NCBI GenBank assembly: GCA_020634615.1
Contig: JACKBI010000014.1
Location: 123,768-187,767, forward strand
DNA: 64,000 nucleotides
Direction: 5' to 3'
Source: Anaerolineales bacterium
GTDB lineage: Bacteria > Chloroflexota > Anaerolineae > JAAEKA01
Shown: positions 61,753-64,000 of the stretch, one piece after another
Position numbering within the stretch: the first letter of the stretch is position 1
How the letters are laid out: each line of letters begins with the position of its first letter
Translations under genes and position numbers: made by a program
The notes under the pieces: generated by a model
Seen by the model: the letters and a program-made list of their open reading frames with translations, nothing else
The model's database searches: none
Told to the model about the DNA's origin: nothing

Positions 61753-63159
61753 ATGTGCAGCAAGATAGTCGGCACGATTATGGCAATTGCTGCTTCTTTT
61801 ATGTTGCCATGCGCGGTAAACGGCGACTCGATGCCCCCGACATCAGCGTCAGCTAACGGCAGGTTGGTCACGCCTCCGACACAAGTGTCCGTCTCAATGT
61901 ATGAGTTGAACAATGCTGGAGCGAAGGTTGTTCCACTCGTTCAATGCACTAACGGCTCTGGGAACAGAAGCACGAAATGGGGTTGCACTGCTTATTGCAC
62001 CACTGGTGATTTCCAACAACACTGTACCAACCCTCTGATCCACCCACCTCCAGTGCCTGCACCATTGGGCCAGCCAGGACACGTCTACCCGTTCTCCACC
62101 AACCAGGTCACGGTAAACATCGACGGTTCGGCCGCGTACAACGGCTATACCTACAATCGCTACCTGCGCGATGTGGTGGCTCAGGAGACCAATCCCGAAG
62201 CATTTCACGCCAAGGCTGTACTTGCCCAGGCCATCGCTGCCCGCACCTACGCCTACTACCAAGTCAGCGCAGCCAATGAAACAGTCATCGACAACTCAGC
62301 CAGCTACCAGGTCTATGTTCCCTTTCGCTACGACAGCAGAAAGCGCTACTACGGCGACTACCGGCCGCCGATCGAGGCTGCCATGCAGGATCGCATCTAT
62401 CTCGTTCCCTATCCTAACCCACCTCCGTACGTTTTCGCTGAGTATTTCGCAGATCGGCCGGGCTCGACCTTGTCCGGCGCGACTCCGAACCTCATAGCTG
62501 TAGCCGATCCCATCAGCCAGACCGGGTGCGGCAGCAGCGTGAGCGGCCATGGTCATGGCTTGAGCCAGCAAGGCGCCAGCCGCTGGGCGCGCGGCGATGG
62601 GTACTTCAACATCAACTCCTCTGCGTCTTGTCCGTGGAGCGTAAGCTGGCAGAATACACGCCAGATCCTGGCACACTACTACACCAATACCGTTTTCTAC
62701 GATGCCAGCGGCAACGCGATCAGTCCGACCTTCTGGCGCTGGAATGCCCTGGAGATTCGCAATCTGCCGCCAGCCGTCGTGCAGCCCGGCGCGGTCTACA
62801 CGCTCGATGTCCAGGTGCAGAATACCGGCGCATGGTCATGGACCTCACAGGATGACATCCGGCTAAGCTATCAGGTTTGCCAGGGCACGTCCTGCACCAA
62901 CACAAGTGGACTCTACAACGTGGCGATGCCACAAAACTTGCCCCCTGGAAACGCCGCCTGGTTCAACGGCCTCTCGGTTCCCATCCCAGCAAACTGGCGC
63001 GGTCCCGCCGCTATTCGCTTGGATGTTCGTCGAGGACCTGACTGGCTTGCCGCTGGCGGATGGTATACCCAGGATATCCTTATCTGCGTTAGCAGTTGCA
63101 ACCCCCGCTTCTTGCCTACGATGCGGCGCGGCGGCATCTTCCCGGACAGCAGCTCCTGA
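61753..63159 (+). CDS. SpoIID/LytB-domain secreted protein with C-terminal Ig-like (NBR1-type) domain
   Basis: The 468-residue protein follows AAGGAGG by 6 nt and begins with a short signal (MAIAASFMLPCAVNG). A SpoIID domain (about 115-300) has NRYLRDVVAQETNPEAFHAK then AVLAQAIAARTYAYYQ, including the catalytic-type Glu, and GHGHGLSQQGASRWARGDGY. About 320-445 is a beta-sandwich (IRNLPPAVVQPGAVYTLDVQ; NTGAWSWTSQDDIRLSY) like the NBR1/Ig-like domains of surface proteins. SpoIID enzymes cleave denuded peptidoglycan; in non-sporulating phyla they remodel the wall. It lies 25 bp after the lipoprotein gene and is probably co-transcribed. Confidence 0.85.
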   Translation: MCSKIVGTIMAIAASFMLPCAVNGDSMPPTSASANGRLVTPPTQVSVSMYELNNAGAKVVPLVQCTNGSGNRSTKWGCTAYCTTGDFQQHCTNPLIHPPPVPAPLGQPGHVYPFSTNQVTVNIDGSAAYNGYTYNRYLRDVVAQETNPEAFHAKAVLAQAIAARTYAYYQVSAANETVIDNSASYQVYVPFRYDSRKRYYGDYRPPIEAAMQDRIYLVPYPNPPPYVFAEYFADRPGSTLSGATPNLIAVADPISQTGCGSSVSGHGHGLSQQGASRWARGDGYFNINSSASCPWSVSWQNTRQILAHYYTNTVFYDASGNAISPTFWRWNALEIRNLPPAVVQPGAVYTLDVQVQNTGAWSWTSQDDIRLSYQVCQGTSCTNTSGLYNVAMPQNLPPGNAAWFNGLSVPIPANWRGPAAIRLDVRRGPDWLAAGGWYTQDILICVSSCNPRFLPTMRRGGIFPDSSS

Positions 63160-63177
63160 AAGTGAATTTCGGCTGTA

Positions 63178-64000
63178 CTACGCCACTACATCCAGCCGAT
63201 CGGGCAGCACTTCGATCTCCACCCGGTGAACATCGTTCCAGAGGATCTCGCCGTCGGCGTGAACGGGTAGGGGGTTTTCAGACTCGACGACTAAGTGGGT
63301 GAAACGGGTCATCTCCACAACTGGCTCTCCGACGTGGTGGCCCTTGGGAAGTTTGGGCAGCAGGCGCAATATCTCGCGCCGCGGGATGGCATCGACAACG
63401 CACAGGTCCAGCAGACCGTCGTCGGGCACTGCTTCGGGGAACACCAGAAAGCCGCCGCCGATGCGCCGGTTGTTGCCGGCCGTGACCATCAGGATGCTTT
63501 TGTTCTCAGTCCGCTGGCCGTCCCGATCGATGGTCACCACGGGGTGGGGAAAGCTGACAGTGGCGCGCAGGATAGCTGCCAGGTACATCATCTGGCCCTT
63601 CAACCAGGTCATCTTGTGCGCCTCGATATTGACCTGCGCCTCGAAGCCGATCCCCACGTTGTTGGCGAAGTAGCGCCCGTTGACCGTGCCGATGTCGATC
63701 CGGCGGATATCGCCGCGCTTGAGTATCTCGGCAGCGCGCTGCAGGTCGGTGGGAATGCCCAGCGCGCCGGCGAAGTCGTTGCCAGAACCAATGGGCATGA
63801 CGCCCAGCCGGGCCGGCGCGCCGTGTTGCCTGGCCTGCATGACACCGTTGACCACCTCGTTGAGTGTGCCATCGCCGCCAGCCGCCACGATCAGCTCACG
63901 CCCTGCCTCCGCCGCTCGCTCCGCCAGCTCGACCGCGTGGCCGCGATTCTCAGAAACCACCGAGTCGAACTGAAAGTCCACGGCCTGGAGTGCAGCAACC
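63178..64000 (-). CDS. Diacylglycerol/lipid kinase (DagK/YegS family), partial
   Basis: The frame is open to the window edge (VAALQAVDFQFDSVV precedes any start), so the N-terminus lies outside. The visible 273 residues include the DAGK catalytic motif IVAAGGDGTLNEVVNGVM, GVMPIGSGNDFAGALGIP, the FANNVGIGFEAQVN strand, and the C-terminal domain ending HADGEILW. The family phosphorylates diacylglycerol or related lipids, recycling lipid by-products of envelope synthesis. It is convergent with the SpoIID gene, 18 bp apart. Confidence 0.92.
   Translation of the reverse strand, partial: VAALQAVDFQFDSVVSENRGHAVELAERAAEAGRELIVAAGGDGTLNEVVNGVMQARQHGAPARLGVMPIGSGNDFAGALGIPTDLQRAAEILKRGDIRRIDIGTVNGRYFANNVGIGFEAQVNIEAHKMTWLKGQMMYLAAILRATVSFPHPVVTIDRDGQRTENKSILMVTAGNNRRIGGGFLVFPEAVPDDGLLDLCVVDAIPRREILRLLPKLPKGHHVGEPVVEMTRFTHLVVESENPLPVHADGEILWNDVHRVEIEVLPDRLDVVA

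Overview
The window is a 64 kb piece of a GC-rich chromosome, most likely from a Chloroflexota bacterium (Caldilineales/Anaerolineae-like). That placement is an inference. It rests on the gene mix (tandem-BMP nucleoside importer, MoxR-DUF58-DUF4129 set, proline/alanine-rich lipoproteins, SpoIID protein, T-box on leuS), sigma70-like promoters with 17-bp spacers, several apparently leaderless genes, and many intergenic low-complexity satellites. A perfect 16-bp parS centromere site at 37069-37084 suggests the region lies near the replication origin. I see no phage, transposase or CRISPR array.

Layout. 1-15243: a surface-polysaccharide locus, mostly on the minus strand: GT39-type mannosyltransferase (cut by the window edge), SUMF1-fold protein, Wzx-type flippase, a DUF5693-like protein split across a G-rich minisatellite, a giant GT2-GT39 fusion, FAD oxidoreductase, membrane GT2 and an NTP_transf_5 nucleotidyltransferase. 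At its right end are a 22-residue peptide with a lasso-peptide-type leader motif and a divergent HPr-kinase-like gene. 15427-23626: acetyl-CoA synthetase, a Phd/VapC-type toxin-antitoxin pair, an MFS transporter, and a NarL-type two-component system divergent from an ABC-2 exporter. 23948-27189: LOG-family protein, metallophosphoesterase, secreted phospholipase D-like protein. 27402-32197: tRNA-Arg(CCT), fused ATP sulfurylase/APS kinase, sugar epimerase, esterase, TrmB. 32297-35875: leuS with a full T-box leader, and two tRNA-Ala genes. 36121-42396: methyltransferase next to parS, then MoxR/DUF58/DUF4129 and a membrane protein. 42393-50414: an AddAB-like helicase-nuclease split over three genes plus RecJ. 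50395-57858: two small enzymes, then a nucleoside ABC importer whose binding protein carries two BMP domains in one chain. 57915-59365: AbiEi/AbiEii toxin-antitoxin pair. 59590-64000: methyltransferase, a lipoprotein whose promoter spacer holds a C10 tract, a SpoIID-domain protein and a partial diacylglycerol kinase.

How the genes work together. The left third looks like synthesis, modification and export of a surface glycan. The peptide, HPrK-like kinase and nucleotidyltransferase are the accessory parts of phosphorylated/glycosylated lasso-peptide clusters, but the cyclase and leader peptidase are not visible here. The central block joins genome maintenance (parS, helicase-nuclease, RecJ) with translation genes (leuS, tRNAs, TrmB). 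The right third handles nucleoside uptake and the cell surface. Repeat elements (REP-like palindromes, 16-3-16 hairpins, simple-sequence satellites) fill most intergenic gaps and in a few places have entered coding sequence.
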